DNA of 40,663 bases from Hyphomicrobium sp. (GCF_003987855.1 NZ_RXIZ01000022.1:101939-142601), one strand, 5' to 3'; counted from the first letter of the stretch, positions 1-9,357 are shown. Notes: a model not told the origin generated them from the letters alone. A program made the numbers and translations.

Positions 1-2982
1 TGCGGGCTTCTTTGGGTCCTTCGAAATTGACTTGGGTTTTGGCCGGAAAAAGCCGCGCGGCTGAAGCTTGCGCTCGGACCGGCGAACCATTTTCAGAAGC
101 TGCGAGACGGCACGTTCGGGAATGGGCTCGCCGAAGTGATAGCCCTGCGCGTATTCGCAACCGATAGAACGCAGAAAAACGGCTTCATCAGCTCGTTCGA
201 CCCCTTCGGCCGTAATGGTCATCGAAAGCTCGTGGGCGAGCGCCACCATGGAGCGCATGATCGCGGCGCCGCTTCCGGTCCCGCAACCGCGCACAAGTCC
301 ACCATTGATCTTGATCGTATCGAATGGAAACCGGTGCAGATAGGCGAGGGATGAAAAGCCGGTGCCAAAATCGTCAAGGGTCAGTTCGACGCCCGACCCG
401 CTGAGGACCTTCAAAACCTCGACCGCCTGTTCGGGATTATCCATCAGCAAGCTCTCGGAAATTTCCAAGCGCATCGTGCCTTGCGGAGCAATATTGCGGC
501 CAAGAACGTGGCGCACTTCCTGAACGGATTCCGGACGGAAGAACTGTCGGCCCGAGACGTTGACGGAGACAAAGATGGGTCGCTCTGAGCGGGGAAGCTC
601 CAAAGCCCACCGAGCGACGTCCTTGGCAGCTTTTACCAAGAGATAAGAGCAGAGCTTGATCAGCAGCTCGGTGTCGGCGGTTTCGCCCAGTTGGGCCAGC
701 GGATTTATGAGACCAAGATTTGGATGCTCCCAGCGCAGCTGCGCCTCGAAACCGGCGAGTTCCTTGGTCGGGAGGTAGACGATCGGTTGGTATAAGACCT
801 TAAGGTGGTTCTTCTCGATCGCGCGCGCGAGATCCGCTTCAATCTGTTCGTCAGCTTCACGATCACGCCGCATCGACGGATCGAAGACTTCAATGCGATC
901 GGAACCGCTCTGCTTGGCCCGATACATCGCGAGTTCTGCATCCTTCAGGAGATCGCTATCGGCGGCTTGGGTTCCTTCCCAGACCGCGACTCCCATCGAG
1001 CCCGTCAAAATCACTTCCTGATTGGCGAGCGGGATCGGCGCACGGAGCGACCGGCGTACGCGCTCGGCAAGGGCCGGCAGGTTGCGGGCTTCTCGCTCTC
1101 CAGTGAATAGCATTGCAAACTGGTCGCCGCCTACGCGGGCAACGGTATCCTGTGGGCCAAGATGGCGCTGGAGGCGACGCGCGACCGTCAACAATAGGCT
1201 GTCGCCACGGACGAGCCCGAAGGAAGCATTCACGCTCTTGAACTTATCAAGGTCGATGAAGATGACAGCGGGCTTCACGGTGTTGTCGGACTTGGCCCGA
1301 ACGACAACATTCTTCAGGCGGTCGATGAAGAGTTCGCGATTGGGAAGACCGGTCAGGCGGCAATGGACGGCGTCGTGCAGCAGACGCTCGTGTGCACGCT
1401 TCGAGTCCGACACGTCGCGCATCAGTCCGACGCAGCGAAGGGTCCGGCCATCGGCATTCGGGACGCTTGCGGCTTCCAGCTCGAACCAACGCCAGCTGTT
1501 ATCGGAATGCCGCAAGCGGAAATCGCTCTTGATGCGAATGCCGGAGCGCTCCTGCGCCGACATCAGCGTTACCCGGAAGCGTTCCTTATCCGTTGGGTGG
1601 ACATGCTTGAGGAAGTCCTCGACCTTCGACGACAACTCACCCGGCATCAACGAAAGCGCCATCTCGACTTCGGATCCGACCTTGATCTCGTCGCGGCGGA
1701 TGTTCCATTCCCAAATTGTCGATCCGGAAGCGGCAAGAGCAAGTGATCGGCTTTGCAGCTCGTTCGGGGCGCCGGAATAAACCGCGTCGGCGGATCGGAA
1801 CGCGAACTGGGTGACGGTGAAACCCATCAGGATGACTACGAGGACCAAGCCCGCAACGAGACTTGCAACCACGACGTCGCCCGACATGCGGCCGGTAAGC
1901 GTCATGCCGGTCGCGAATACCCAGACGAGAAACAGCAGCCACGTGGGCACCAGTGACAAAGCACGATCCTGGCCCTTGAACGCCAGGAACACGATAAACA
2001 GCCCACCCACGCTACCGATCGCCAGAAAAGACAGGCGCGCGAACGTCGCTGCGAGACGCGGGTCGATGACGGCCACGGCGATCAACGTCAGCTGCGCAAC
2101 GATCCAAACGCCGATCATCATGCGAACGATGCCGTGCCAAAGGCCCAGCCGCAGGAATGTCGAAAGGAAGATGACGAAGCTCGACGCCATGGCAGCTTCG
2201 CCCGCGGCGCGATAGACCGCGTTGTCCTCGGGCCGCAAATTGAAAAGTTTATGGAAGAAGCCGAAATCTACGCAGAGATAGTTCAGCACCGTCCAGGCGA
2301 CGAGGGCCGCAGCAGGAAAAATGAGCTTGTGGTTTGCCGCGAAAATGGACGTCAAAAAAATCGCAAGCAGGCCTGTCAACCCAAGCATCGCGCCATTGAA
2401 GAGCTGGCGGTCGCGACTTTTAATTTCGTAGTCGATCGGCTGCCATAGGTACATGCGCGCATAGCGATCGCCAGCCAGCTCGGCCACATACGTAATCGTC
2501 TGCCCGGGCTCCAGCGTGATGCGGAAAACGTCTGCCTTATCGCTCTTAATGCGTTCCGGAACGAACCCCACGGAAGGCGTCACGCTTTCGATGCGGCGCG
2601 CGTCCAAGTCGGGCCAGACGGTGCCGGACCCCACAATCGTATAGCGATCGGCCGTTAAAAGGCGTTCGAGCGATTTGTCCGTCTTGTTGGTTAGCGCGAA
2701 GACCATCCAATTCGGGCTGGTGCCGGGAACAGAGGCCCGAACTGTCATACGGCCAGAGACGCCATCCGATCCGGCCGCGGTCTCAACCTGCAAGCTGTCG
2801 CCTCGGCCTTCATAGGCTTCGCCAAGGGTGGTGATTTCAATGCGTTCTTGGTCAGCGCCAACGGGGATCGGCGTCAACGCCTCGGCACGGCCCGCGAGTG
2901 ACACGAGGCAAGCCGCGACGATACCCACAAGCCCTAGCCAGGCTCGTGTTCGCGTCCCCCTGCCCTTCCCCCAGGCTGCCAT
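1..2982 (-). CDS. Membrane PAS-GGDEF-EAL signalling protein (C-terminus cut by window edge)
   Basis: The frame stays open for 994 codons from an ATG at 2982 to the left edge with no stop, so the C-terminus lies outside. Reading in order: signal peptide (about 1-31), a periplasmic region to about 175, a block of hydrophobic helices (about 180-395, 7TMR-DISM-like), a PAS fold (about 415-530), a GGDEF domain (about 540-690) and an EAL domain (from about 705). The GGDEF signature reads GGDQF, and the usual ND..GH region reads VNASFGL, so cyclase activity is doubtful. The EAL domain keeps the catalytic glutamate (FEAQLRW), DDFGTG and AEGVE, but KID reads KIN. From family knowledge it would hydrolyse or sense cyclic di-GMP at the inner membrane. 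Its start codon overlaps the acetyltransferase stop (TGATG), which implies translational coupling. Confidence 0.9.
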   Translation of the reverse strand, partial: MAAWGKGRGTRTRAWLGLVGIVAACLVSLAGRAEALTPIPVGADQERIEITTLGEAYEGRGDSLQVETAAGSDGVSGRMTVRASVPGTSPNWMVFALTNKTDKSLERLLTADRYTIVGSGTVWPDLDARRIESVTPSVGFVPERIKSDKADVFRITLEPGQTITYVAELAGDRYARMYLWQPIDYEIKSRDRQLFNGAMLGLTGLLAIFLTSIFAANHKLIFPAAALVAWTVLNYLCVDFGFFHKLFNLRPEDNAVYRAAGEAAMASSFVIFLSTFLRLGLWHGIVRMMIGVWIVAQLTLIAVAVIDPRLAATFARLSFLAIGSVGGLFIVFLAFKGQDRALSLVPTWLLFLVWVFATGMTLTGRMSGDVVVASLVAGLVLVVILMGFTVTQFAFRSADAVYSGAPNELQSRSLALAASGSTIWEWNIRRDEIKVGSEVEMALSLMPGELSSKVEDFLKHVHPTDKERFRVTLMSAQERSGIRIKSDFRLRHSDNSWRWFELEAASVPNADGRTLRCVGLMRDVSDSKRAHERLLHDAVHCRLTGLPNRELFIDRLKNVVVRAKSDNTVKPAVIFIDLDKFKSVNASFGLVRGDSLLLTVARRLQRHLGPQDTVARVGGDQFAMLFTGEREARNLPALAERVRRSLRAPIPLANQEVILTGSMGVAVWEGTQAADSDLLKDAELAMYRAKQSGSDRIEVFDPSMRRDREADEQIEADLARAIEKNHLKVLYQPIVYLPTKELAGFEAQLRWEHPNLGLINPLAQLGETADTELLIKLCSYLLVKAAKDVARWALELPRSERPIFVSVNVSGRQFFRPESVQEVRHVLGRNIAPQGTMRLEISESLLMDNPEQAVEVLKVLSGSGVELTLDDFGTGFSSLAYLHRFPFDTIKINGGLVRGCGTGSGAAIMRSMVALAHELSMTITAEGVERADEAVFLRSIGCEYAQGYHFGEPIPERAVSQLLKMVRRSERKLQPRGFFRPKPKSISKDPKKPA

Positions 2983-3590
2983 CAGCCCCCCTGTTCCAAC
3001 CTCACTGCGGCCAGCCCCTCGGCCAAGCACGCGTAGAGGATGTGGTCCTCCCATCGGCCGTTGATCTTCAGGTATCCCCGGGCCATGCCTTCGCGCTCGA
3101 ACCCGACGGTCTCGAGTACCCGCATAGAAGCGAAGTTGTTCAACATCGTGGCGGCCTCGATGCGGTGGAGCCGCAGGGCGTTGAAGGCCATTGGCAGAAG
3201 CATACCGACAGCCTCCCGCATGTGCCCACGGCCAGCATAGGGTGCACCCATCCAATAGCCTAAAGACGCCGTCTGCGCCGATCCACGCCGCACGTTCGAG
3301 AGGGTAATTCCGCCAATCAGTGCCCCAGTGGCGTTCTCGAAGATGAAGTAGGGGTAAGAGACATCGTTGTGGATATCTTTGGCATAGGCTCTCAGGCGGC
3401 GGCGGTACATGGTGCGGGATAAATCGTCCGGCGACCACGTCGGCTCCCACGGCGTCAGATGGGCGCGACTCAGCGCTCGGAGTTCAGCCCAGGCGGTGTA
3501 ATCCGCGACCACAGGCTGGCGTAAAGTCAGCGCGCGACCGCTTACGACCTCGAAATCCTCGTCGGGACGGATTGAGCGGAGAAATGCCAT
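2982..3590 (-). CDS. GNAT family N-acetyltransferase, RimJ/RimL-like
   Basis: A 202-residue protein with the GNAT fold pattern. The acetyl-CoA binding loop is visible as GYWMGAPYAGRGHM near residues 115-128, followed by the helix and the N..S..VLE..GF motif typical of RimJ/RimL enzymes. Members acetylate the N-terminal amine of ribosomal proteins or small amines; the real substrate cannot be read here. It starts at an ATG eight bases after the M16 peptidase stop, and its own stop overlaps the next gene's start by one base. It sits inside the cox-thrC gene train, as in many Rhizobiales. Confidence 0.88.
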   Translation of the reverse strand: MAFLRSIRPDEDFEVVSGRALTLRQPVVADYTAWAELRALSRAHLTPWEPTWSPDDLSRTMYRRRLRAYAKDIHNDVSYPYFIFENATGALIGGITLSNVRRGSAQTASLGYWMGAPYAGRGHMREAVGMLLPMAFNALRLHRIEAATMLNNFASMRVLETVGFEREGMARGYLKINGRWEDHILYACLAEGLAAVRLEQGG

Positions 3591-3598
3591 ACCGCCGC

Positions 3599-4900
3599 TT
3601 ACCTCGCTGCCTTGCCAACGGCGACCGGGGCTTCAATCGGCGCGAACCGCGAGGCTATGCGCGAGGCTTGTGCCGAGGACTTGCGGCCTGAGCCAATGAC
3701 CGCGACCGAGGGCGCCTCCGTGGTCAACTGTCGTGCAAACGCTTTGATCCTTGCGGCGTCGACAGCGTCGACCTGTTCGATCAACTCGGCGATGGGAATG
3801 AGGCGGTCATGGGTGAGAAGCTGACGGGCCATTTGCTCGGCATTTGCTGCAGAGCTTTCGAGGGCCATCAGGAGCCCGGCCTTCAGCTGCGCCTTGGAGC
3901 GTTGCAGTTCTGGCTCGGTCGGCCCCGCTTCTGCGATTTCAGTCAATTGCGCTGCAACGACCTCGGCCAGTTCGTCGACAAGTTCCGGGGATGTGGCTGC
4001 ATGGACCGACAGCATTCCAGTGTCCCTTAATCCCCAGATGGAAGAGTCGATCGAGTAACAAAGGCCTCGTTCTTCTCTGATCTCTTGAAACAGCCGCGAC
4101 GACATTCCGCCGCCAAACAATCCCGAAAAGACCTGCGCAGTGTAGAAATCCGGTTCAAGATAGGACGGTCCCGGAAACCCGATGAGTAAATGACTTTGCT
4201 CAAAGGGCTTGTTCGAACCGGCAAAGCCTCCCCGGTAATACGCAGCCGATTCACTTCCCCGTTCACGATGAGTGAGCCCACCGAATAGGGCCTCAACGTG
4301 GCGAACTATGGATTGATGGTGTACTGCGCCCGCAGCGGAAACGACAATTGCATCAGGGAGATAGTGCTGATCGAGGTACCACTTGAAGTCGGCCGCCTGA
4401 AAGCTTCCAACGCTCGCCTTGGTACCTAGGATGGGGCGGCCAAGAGACTGGCCTGGAAATGCGACACCCTGCATGAGATCGAAAGCCATGTCGTCCGGGT
4501 TGTCATCCGAGGCGGCAATCTCTTGCTGAATGACTACCCGCTCGCGCTCGATATCGTCGGCGGCAAACTTCGAATTCAGTAGGATGTCGGCGATGAGTTC
4601 CAAAGCAACCTGATCATCGCCTTTCAAAACGCGAGCGAAATAGGCGGTGGTATCCAAGCCGGTCGAAGCGTTGAGGTCGCCGCCGACGCTTTCGATTTCG
4701 TCGGCAATCTGACGGGCGGAGCGCTCCTTTGTGCCCTTGAACGCCATGTGCTCGAGAAAGTGAGCGAGACCGTGCTGGTCATCGCGTTCATGACGCGCGC
4801 CTACCGCCACCCAGACGCCGAGCGATACCGTTTCGAGACGCGGGATGTGCTGGGTAACGACGCGGATCCCATTCCGAAGAGTCGTGATCTCCGTCGTCAT
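3599..4900 (-). CDS. M16 family zinc metallopeptidase (processing-peptidase-like)
   Basis: A 433-residue protein. The inverted zinc motif HFLEH is at residues 47-51, with the downstream acidic stretch ERERVVIQQEI providing the third zinc ligand region. This matches the bacterial pitrilysin/mitochondrial processing peptidase beta-like family, whose one-domain-pair members are about 420-450 residues. No clear signal peptide is seen, so a cytoplasmic or periplasm-facing role is open. The ATG at 4900 overlaps the thrC stop by four bases (ATGA), so the two are probably co-translated. The thrC-M16-acetyltransferase order is common in Hyphomicrobiales. The physiological substrate is unknown. Confidence 0.92.
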   Translation of the reverse strand: MTTEITTLRNGIRVVTQHIPRLETVSLGVWVAVGARHERDDQHGLAHFLEHMAFKGTKERSARQIADEIESVGGDLNASTGLDTTAYFARVLKGDDQVALELIADILLNSKFAADDIERERVVIQQEIAASDDNPDDMAFDLMQGVAFPGQSLGRPILGTKASVGSFQAADFKWYLDQHYLPDAIVVSAAGAVHHQSIVRHVEALFGGLTHRERGSESAAYYRGGFAGSNKPFEQSHLLIGFPGPSYLEPDFYTAQVFSGLFGGGMSSRLFQEIREERGLCYSIDSSIWGLRDTGMLSVHAATSPELVDELAEVVAAQLTEIAEAGPTEPELQRSKAQLKAGLLMALESSAANAEQMARQLLTHDRLIPIAELIEQVDAVDAARIKAFARQLTTEAPSVAVIGSGRKSSAQASRIASRFAPIEAPVAVGKAAR

Positions 4901-6300
4901 CGCGACACCCCCGAAGCAGCGCGAGTGTGATGAAGGACGAACTCTTCAACCGCGGCGAGGCTGTTGGGTAGCACATCGAAACGCTCGTTATCCGTCATCA
5001 GGTGCTCGAACCCTGGCGGCAGAGGAGGACGCTTATTGGTGATCGCTTCGATGGCGTCCGGGAATTTCGCCGGATGGGCGGTAGAAAGGACGACGGTATG
5101 CTCGTCTGCCACCTGTTCAGCGGCGACGAATGCGCAGGCGGTATGGGGATCGAGTTGATAGCCGTATCGCTCCTCGGTGGATCGAATGCAATCGGCTACG
5201 TCCGGTTCGGTGGCGCAGACAGCTGCAAAATCCTTTTGGAGGACCTGCGTGAGGTCACCCAGTTCAAAAGACCCCTTGGTGGCGAGTGCCCCCATCAAGT
5301 CGCAGACGCGACCTGCATCGCGGCCGGACGCTTCGAACAGATAGCGTTCGAAGTTCGATGAAATTTGAATGTCCATGGATGGAGACGACGTCGCGATAAC
5401 GTCGCGCATGGCGTACACGCCGGTCGATACGGCGCGAGGCAAAATATCGTTTTCATTCGATGCGATGATGAGCTTGTGGACCGGAAGCCCCATGCGCTTG
5501 GCGACGTAGCCTGCGAAGATGTCGCCGAAGTTTCCGGTCGGAACGGCGAAAGACAACTGTTTCGATGCGGCGACGCCAAGCCGGGATACGGCATAGAAAT
5601 AGTATGTCACTTGCGCGACGATGCGCGCCCAATTGATCGAATTGACGCCCGATAGTTCGACGCGATCGCGAAAGCCATGGTCGTTGAACATCCCTTTGAC
5701 CAGCGCCTGGCAATCGTCAAAGGTGCCTCGGATCGCGAGGGCGTGGACGTTCTTCTCGGCCGGCGTCGTCATCATCTTCCGCTGCACATCGGACACTCTG
5801 CCTTCCGGATACAGGATGAAGACGTCCACTCGCTTCGAGGTGCGGAAAGCTTCGATCGCAGCTCCGCCCGTGTCGCCGGACGTCGCGCCGACTATCGTCG
5901 CCCGTCGGCCTCTCTTGGTGAGTACGTGATCCATCAAACGGGCGAGCAATTGCATCGCCACGTCCTTGAATGCGAGCGTCGGACCGTGGAAAAGCTCGAG
6001 GATCGTCAGTCCCGGCTTCAGCGTCTTGAGCGGTGTGACCTCGGGCGTGTTGAATACGGCGTAGGCATCGCTCGCCATTCGCGCGAGCTCTGCGCGCGAA
6101 ATTTCATCGCCCGTGAAAGGGTGGATGACGTCGACGGCGATTTCGGCGAACGATTTCGTCGAAAACGAAGCGATCGTCTCTGGCGAGAGAACGGGCCAGA
6201 TGTCGGGGACGTAGAGGCCGCCGTCCCGCGCCAGCCCCGCGAGCACAACATCCTCAAATCCATGTCTTTCGGCTTCGCCACGCGTTGAGATGTAGTTCAA
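4897..6300 (-). CDS. thrC: Threonine synthase
   Basis: This PLP enzyme converts O-phosphohomoserine to threonine, the last step of threonine synthesis. It carries the expected N-terminus NYISTRGEAE, the PLP-lysine region LAFKDVAMQ and the phosphate-binding ATSGDTGGAA. The frame is open to a TTG at 6342, but family N-termini begin at the NYISTRG block. The TTG at 6300 directly precedes it and has AGGATCGAG upstream, so a 467-residue product is preferred. No ATG is available near the start. The stop overlaps the M16 peptidase start by four bases. SURF1 lies 86 bases upstream on the same strand. Confidence 0.95.
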   Translation of the reverse strand: MNYISTRGEAERHGFEDVVLAGLARDGGLYVPDIWPVLSPETIASFSTKSFAEIAVDVIHPFTGDEISRAELARMASDAYAVFNTPEVTPLKTLKPGLTILELFHGPTLAFKDVAMQLLARLMDHVLTKRGRRATIVGATSGDTGGAAIEAFRTSKRVDVFILYPEGRVSDVQRKMMTTPAEKNVHALAIRGTFDDCQALVKGMFNDHGFRDRVELSGVNSINWARIVAQVTYYFYAVSRLGVAASKQLSFAVPTGNFGDIFAGYVAKRMGLPVHKLIIASNENDILPRAVSTGVYAMRDVIATSSPSMDIQISSNFERYLFEASGRDAGRVCDLMGALATKGSFELGDLTQVLQKDFAAVCATEPDVADCIRSTEERYGYQLDPHTACAFVAAEQVADEHTVVLSTAHPAKFPDAIEAITNKRPPLPPGFEHLMTDNERFDVLPNSLAAVEEFVLHHTRAASGVSR

Positions 6301-6386
6301 ATTCGTTCTCGATCCTAAAGCCCGAGCATGGCGGGCCCTCAAGTTGTTCTGACGAAACTAATACCAACGCAGGGAGTATCGTCCAA

Positions 6387-7181
6387 TTACTCGTCAACGG
6401 ATGGAGTTTCGCCATCCCTCAAGGCCGCTAACCGCTGTCGAGCGAAGACGACGAAAACGCCAATCAGGGTCAACGCAAGCCCATACCATGTTACAACGTA
6501 CTGAAGATGGTTATTGGGCAAATTGATTTCCGTAGTCCCGCCCTTCGGCCAGCCCCCGGGGTTGGGGGGTGAGGCGTCAGCGTCAAGCGAGAAAGGCGCG
6601 AAAGCCTGGCCCTTTTCAGCGTTGAACTGGAGTTCGGAAGGTGGCCCTTGAGGTCCCCACTGCATGGCGTCCAGGTCGCGCCAATACAGCCGATTTCCGG
6701 CGAAATCGTTCTCGGGCAAGAACCAGGTCTTCTGAGGCGGCAGCCGGACCAATCCCGTGACCGTCACCACCCCGGGCACCTGCCCCTCTGTCCGCTTGGA
6801 CGGGTCCTTCAGCGCGTCAGGGACCCAACCGCGATTGACAAATATCGGCGGCAGACCGCCTTGCGGTATCAGGAGGGTGTAAATATCCCACCCCTGGGAC
6901 GTGTCCTTTGGATCGTAAACGTGCCGTTCGCGGCCGTAGTCGAAGGTGCCCGTGACGCGCATGTGGGTGTATTCTACGTCACCTGATTTGACGTACTCGG
7001 ACAGAACGGCGGGGTAGGACACCGGCTCGGCATTTCGGCGCGTTTCAATCCGGGCGATGAGGCCCTCTTTCCACTCCTTGCGGTGCCACTGCCAATTGCC
7101 GAGAGCAATCAGGACCGGCAGCAGGGCAATCGTCATGAGCCCTGGGAAGATGAGCCCGGCGGCGCGCCAGCGCGCAAACAT
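6387..7181 (-). CDS. SURF1 family cytochrome oxidase assembly protein
   Basis: A 264-residue protein with the SURF1 layout: one membrane helix near residues 10-30, a periplasmic beta-rich domain, and a second helix near 220-245. Family marks include GNWQWHRKEWK after the first helix, the VNRGWVP motif mid-protein and HLQYVVTWYGLA in the last helix. SURF1/Shy1 proteins help insert heme a into subunit I of aa3-type oxidases, which agrees with its place in the cox cluster. Its start codon is two bases beyond the DUF983 stop, and its AGGAG ribosome site overlaps that stop codon, so the two genes are tightly coupled. Confidence 0.93.
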   Translation of the reverse strand: MFARWRAAGLIFPGLMTIALLPVLIALGNWQWHRKEWKEGLIARIETRRNAEPVSYPAVLSEYVKSGDVEYTHMRVTGTFDYGRERHVYDPKDTSQGWDIYTLLIPQGGLPPIFVNRGWVPDALKDPSKRTEGQVPGVVTVTGLVRLPPQKTWFLPENDFAGNRLYWRDLDAMQWGPQGPPSELQFNAEKGQAFAPFSLDADASPPNPGGWPKGGTTEINLPNNHLQYVVTWYGLALTLIGVFVVFARQRLAALRDGETPSVDE

Positions 7182-7183
7182 GA

Positions 7184-7609
7184 TTACTCCTTGGAGAGAC
7201 GGGCTTCCTCAGCCTTGTTCTTGTACTGCAGAGCGATCAGCAGCGCCTTCAGGAAACGCAAGAGAAAAACCGCAAGAAGCGGGGTGAGAATGCCCCAAAG
7301 CATCACGTGCACCCACCATGGCACGCCGAACTCGAATTCCGCGACCAGAGCGCCACCGATGCAGAGAAAGCCTAGAATGAAGATGGCGAACACTGCCGGT
7401 CCGTCACCGGTATCGACGAACTTGTAATCGAGGCCGCAGGCGTCGCATCGATCGCGCATATTGAGCACGTTGACGAAGAGCTTTCCCTGACCGCAGCGCG
7501 GGCATCGGCACCGAAGTCCGGCAATGAGCGGCGAGACGGTTTGAGCTGATGACTGCAAGGCGATCTCGATCTCATGTGGCGCCAGCGACGGCGGTCTAGA
7601 AAACTTCAA
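7184..7609 (-). CDS. DUF983 zinc-ribbon membrane protein
   Basis: A protein of at most 141 residues in the DUF983 family, which is regularly found next to ctaE and SURF1 in alphaproteobacteria. A zinc-ribbon-like CPRCGQGKLF...CDACG motif is followed by two predicted membrane helices (FAIFILGFLCIGGALVAEF and the WWVHVMLWGIL region). No ATG lies in frame near the start. The furthest possible start is TTG at 7609, without a clear ribosome site; a TTG at 7558 preceded by GAGATCGAG is an alternative giving about 124 residues. Function is unknown; a role in oxidase assembly is inferred from neighbourhood only. Confidence 0.85.
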   Translation of the reverse strand: MKFSRPPSLAPHEIEIALQSSAQTVSPLIAGLRCRCPRCGQGKLFVNVLNMRDRCDACGLDYKFVDTGDGPAVFAIFILGFLCIGGALVAEFEFGVPWWVHVMLWGILTPLLAVFLLRFLKALLIALQYKNKAEEARLSKE

Positions 7610-7629
7610 AAGTCGTGATGGTCAAACAG

Positions 7630-7656
7630 CAAGAGGCGGCTCTAGGCCGCCCCTTG
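7630..7656 (-). terminator. Intra-operon hairpin between ctaE and DUF983
   Basis: Read on the minus strand, the arms CAAGGGGCGGC and GCCGCCTCTTG pair over 11 positions with one G-U wobble around a five-base loop. The hairpin begins 27 bases after the ctaE stop. It has no T-run, so it is better read as an mRNA 3'-end stabiliser or partial terminator than as a strong intrinsic terminator. Confidence 0.55.
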
Positions 7657-7683
7657 CGTAAATCATCGTTGCGCACCTGCGCG

Positions 7684-8622
7684 TCACTCTGCGCCCGGAA
7701 CGATCGGACCTGCGCCCCACACGTAGATGCAAGCGAAAAGGAACAACCAGACGACGTCGACGAAGTGCCAGTACCAGGCGGCAGCTTCGAAGCCGAAGTG
7801 CTGCTGTGGCGTGAACGCACCGCGCATTGCGCGCACAAGGCAGACCAAGAGGAAGATCGTGCCGATCATCACGTGCGCGCCGTGGAAGCCGGTCGCCATG
7901 AAGAACGTCGATCCGTAAGAGTGCCCAGCGAAGCTGAAGCCGGCGTGGCTGTACTCAAGTGCCTGGCAGAACGTGAATGTCATGCCGAGAAGCACCGTCA
8001 GCACGAGGCCGATAACGAGGCCACGACGGTCGTTCTTCAGAAGCGCGTGATGCGCCCAGGTCACCGTGCAGCCGGACGTCAACAGGATCAGCGTGTTGAC
8101 GAGCGGCAGCCCCCAAGGATTGAAGGTGTGTTTGAAGAAGCCCGGGATCGTAGCGTCGGTCGCTTCGACGGGCACCGGAGGCCACTTACCACCGAACACC
8201 TGATCGCGCGTCGTCGTGCCAACCACCGATGCCGCGTTGTTCATCAAATCGTGGACGCCGGCGGGGAACAGGGCGAAGTCGAAGTAGGCCCAGAACCAAG
8301 CGACGAAAAACATCACTTCCGACGCGATGAAGAGGATCATGCCATAGCGGAGATGAAGCTGGACGACCGGGGTCTGATAGCCCTGGTTTGCTTCGCGGAT
8401 GACGTCGATCCACCAGGCCCAAGCGGTTGCTACGACGGCCGTTGCGCCGATGGCGAAGAGCCAGGGGCCCTTCATTCCAAGTACGCCCAAGCCGTCGACA
8501 TGCGTGCGCATCCAGACGATGGCGCCGACCGCCATGATAAGCGCCGACAATGACGCCGCCAGGGGCCAGGGACTCGGATTCAAAAGGTGATAGTCATGGT
8601 GCTTTGCGTGCGTATCCGCCAT
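7684..8622 (-). CDS. ctaE: Cytochrome c oxidase subunit III
   Basis: A 312-residue, seven-helix membrane subunit of the aa3-type oxidase. The conserved FIASEVMFFVAWFWAYFDFA segment contains the helix-III glutamate, and the C-terminus HFVDVVWLFLF...YVWG is typical of the family. The hydrophilic N-terminus (MADTHAKHHDYHLL) is characteristic of alphaproteobacterial CtaE. Subunit III stabilises proton uptake and turnover by the catalytic core. It starts with ATG at 8622, 114 bases after ctaG; that gap holds nothing recognisable. A 27-base hairpin follows its stop. Confidence 0.97.
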   Translation of the reverse strand: MADTHAKHHDYHLLNPSPWPLAASLSALIMAVGAIVWMRTHVDGLGVLGMKGPWLFAIGATAVVATAWAWWIDVIREANQGYQTPVVQLHLRYGMILFIASEVMFFVAWFWAYFDFALFPAGVHDLMNNAASVVGTTTRDQVFGGKWPPVPVEATDATIPGFFKHTFNPWGLPLVNTLILLTSGCTVTWAHHALLKNDRRGLVIGLVLTVLLGMTFTFCQALEYSHAGFSFAGHSYGSTFFMATGFHGAHVMIGTIFLLVCLVRAMRGAFTPQQHFGFEAAAWYWHFVDVVWLFLFACIYVWGAGPIVPGAE

Positions 8623-8736
8623 TTCCGTCTCCGTCCCCTTCAGGCCCGTTCTTGCTTGATTTCCAGCTCGGCTTATCGGTGCTAGCCGCGTCTGCCACGC
8701 CTTCCATTCGGTGTTTGAACCATCTTCCTATTAATT

Positions 8737-9357
8737 TCAGCCCCCGCTCTTCGCCGGCTTATCGGTCACGTCCGCGGTCGCGGCCGGCCGGTCTACCGGG
8801 TAGAAGATGTAAGACAATGTAACCTCGGTCAGCGGCGCGGTATCCTGATCATCGACCATCTTGGGATCGATGAAAAACGTCACAGGCATTTCCACCGTCT
8901 GGTGCGGTTTGAGCGTCTGCTCGGTGAAGCAGAAGCACTGAATCTTATTGAAGTAGGCGCCGAACACTTCCGGCGTCACATTGAACGACGCGTGGCCCGT
9001 TACGGACTTATCCGAATTGTTCGTAGCTCTAAAAAACGCCAGGCCCGTCTCGCCGATCTTGACGTCCATCTTGGTGACATCAGGCTCGAATGTCCAAGGC
9101 AGGCCTTGCGCCACGTTGGAGTCGAAACGGACCGTGATCGTCCGATCAAGAACCTTATGCGACGCGGCGCTCGCTCGCTGCGTGGTTCCGCCGTAGCCTG
9201 TGGCCTTGCAGAACATCGTGTAGAGGGTCGGAGACGCTGCGGTGATCGCCGTCATCACGCCGAGACCGAAGAGGCACGCAAAAACCGCGCGCCGGTTGTT
9301 GCGAGAGGATTGCGATCGTCTGGCCTCGTCGGGTTGCACGGTGCGATCCTTATCCAT
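8737..9357 (-). CDS. ctaG: Cytochrome c oxidase assembly protein CtaG/Cox11 (CuB insertion)
   Basis: A 206-residue Cox11-family protein. It has a basic, Asp-rich N-terminus, one membrane helix (about residues 25-45) and a periplasmic immunoglobulin-like domain. The copper-binding CFCF motif is followed by the conserved MPVTFFIDP. Cox11 delivers copper to the CuB centre of subunit I. The ATG at 9357 overlaps the stop of the upstream CoxF-like gene by one base (TGATG), so the pair is translationally coupled. Confidence 0.96.
   Translation of the reverse strand: MDKDRTVQPDEARRSQSSRNNRRAVFACLFGLGVMTAITAASPTLYTMFCKATGYGGTTQRASAASHKVLDRTITVRFDSNVAQGLPWTFEPDVTKMDVKIGETGLAFFRATNNSDKSVTGHASFNVTPEVFGAYFNKIQCFCFTEQTLKPHQTVEMPVTFFIDPKMVDDQDTAPLTEVTLSYIFYPVDRPAATADVTDKPAKSGG

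Noticed and set aside
7615-8553. A 312-codon open frame on the plus strand opposite ctaE
   Set aside because: It runs antisense to a certain gene, its translation is rich in Arg/Glu/His/Asp with no domain, and long antisense frames are expected at this GC content.
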